Origin: a virus | DNA: 36,308 bases | Reading direction: 5' to 3' (one strand) | Virus record (IMG/VR): IMGVR_UViG_3300011253_001009 | Location: 1 to 36,308 of that record | In this document: positions 36,297-36,308 of the stretch, one piece after another | Layout: each line of letters starts with the position of its first letter | Position numbering within the stretch: position 1 is the first letter of the stretch | Notes under the pieces: generated by a model | Seen by the model: the letters and a program-made list of their open reading frames with translations, nothing else | What the model was told of the DNA's origin: nothing | Databases searched by the model: none | Program-made: the position numbers and the translations under genes

Positions 36297-36308
36297 GGAC
36301 TCCGACCC
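36297..36308. repeat. 12-bp terminal direct repeat, right copy
   Basis: GGACTCCGACCC, identical to positions 1-12 (see there). Closing the map here would place the gpZ-like gene and the strong hairpin directly upstream of terminase. Confidence 0.6.

Overview
The window looks like the complete genome (about 36.3 kb, roughly 60% G+C by eye) of a temperate, lambda-like siphovirus of a Gram-negative, probably proteobacterial, host. Reasons: a lambda-type terminase and portal, long-tail genes (tube, -1 frameshift chaperone, tape measure, M/L/K/J-like tip genes), an Rz/Rz1 spanin pair, a tyrosine integrase with excisionase, a repressor/Cro pair with a CII-like gene, and an attP carrying the 3' end of a tRNA-Leu. 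The first and last 12 bases are identical (positions 1-12 and 36297-36308). They sit directly before the terminase genes, as a 12-base cos end or the join of a circular map would. The host genus cannot be named from the sequence.

Layout. 1-7126 is head: Nu1-like small and GpA-like large terminase, gpW-like protein, portal, and a prohead protease fused to an HK97-fold capsid protein with a strong internal start. 7189-11371 holds tail-fibre or decoration proteins, including a putative polysaccharide lyase built as a split DUF2341 domain with a BNR_4-type propeller and a LamG-like end, and a fibre gene with a fresh 116-residue tandem duplication. 11368-13054 is connector, tail terminator and tube. 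13054-15003 is a lysis-type cassette (two holin candidates, Rz, Rz1, another membrane protein) inserted in the tail module. 15028-24529 is the frameshifting tail chaperone, tape measure and tail tip, interrupted by one reverse-strand lipoprotein gene (18574-18879), plus a glycine-rich fibre. 24530-24807 is attP. 24808-26981 holds a Tat-signal protein, small proteins, an MT-A70 methyltransferase and an M15 endolysin.

From 32229 down to 26987 a leftward operon encodes a small protein, a long ParB-like protein, three unknown proteins, a DUF5131 (Gp37/Gp68) protein, excisionase and integrase. The control region (32230-33369) has a short repressor facing a Cro-like gene. The rightward early operon follows: CII-like regulator, an O-like replication protein with repeats that may be the origin, small zinc-ribbon and HTH proteins, a Q-like late regulator and a gpZ-like tail protein, ending at a strong hairpin beside cos.

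The most interesting signal is a dispersed 16-bp palindrome, TGTTTCTNNAGAAACA, at about 2.69, 15.01, 24.74 and 32.16 kb. Its arms match the bacterial centromere parS (TGTTTCACGTGAAACA) but the centre differs. The phage encodes a ParB with all canonical boxes and no recognisable ParA. I propose a phage ParB-parS-like system in which a ParB loads at several sites round the genome, one inside attP, one just upstream of parB, and one at the ribosome-binding site of the tail chaperone.
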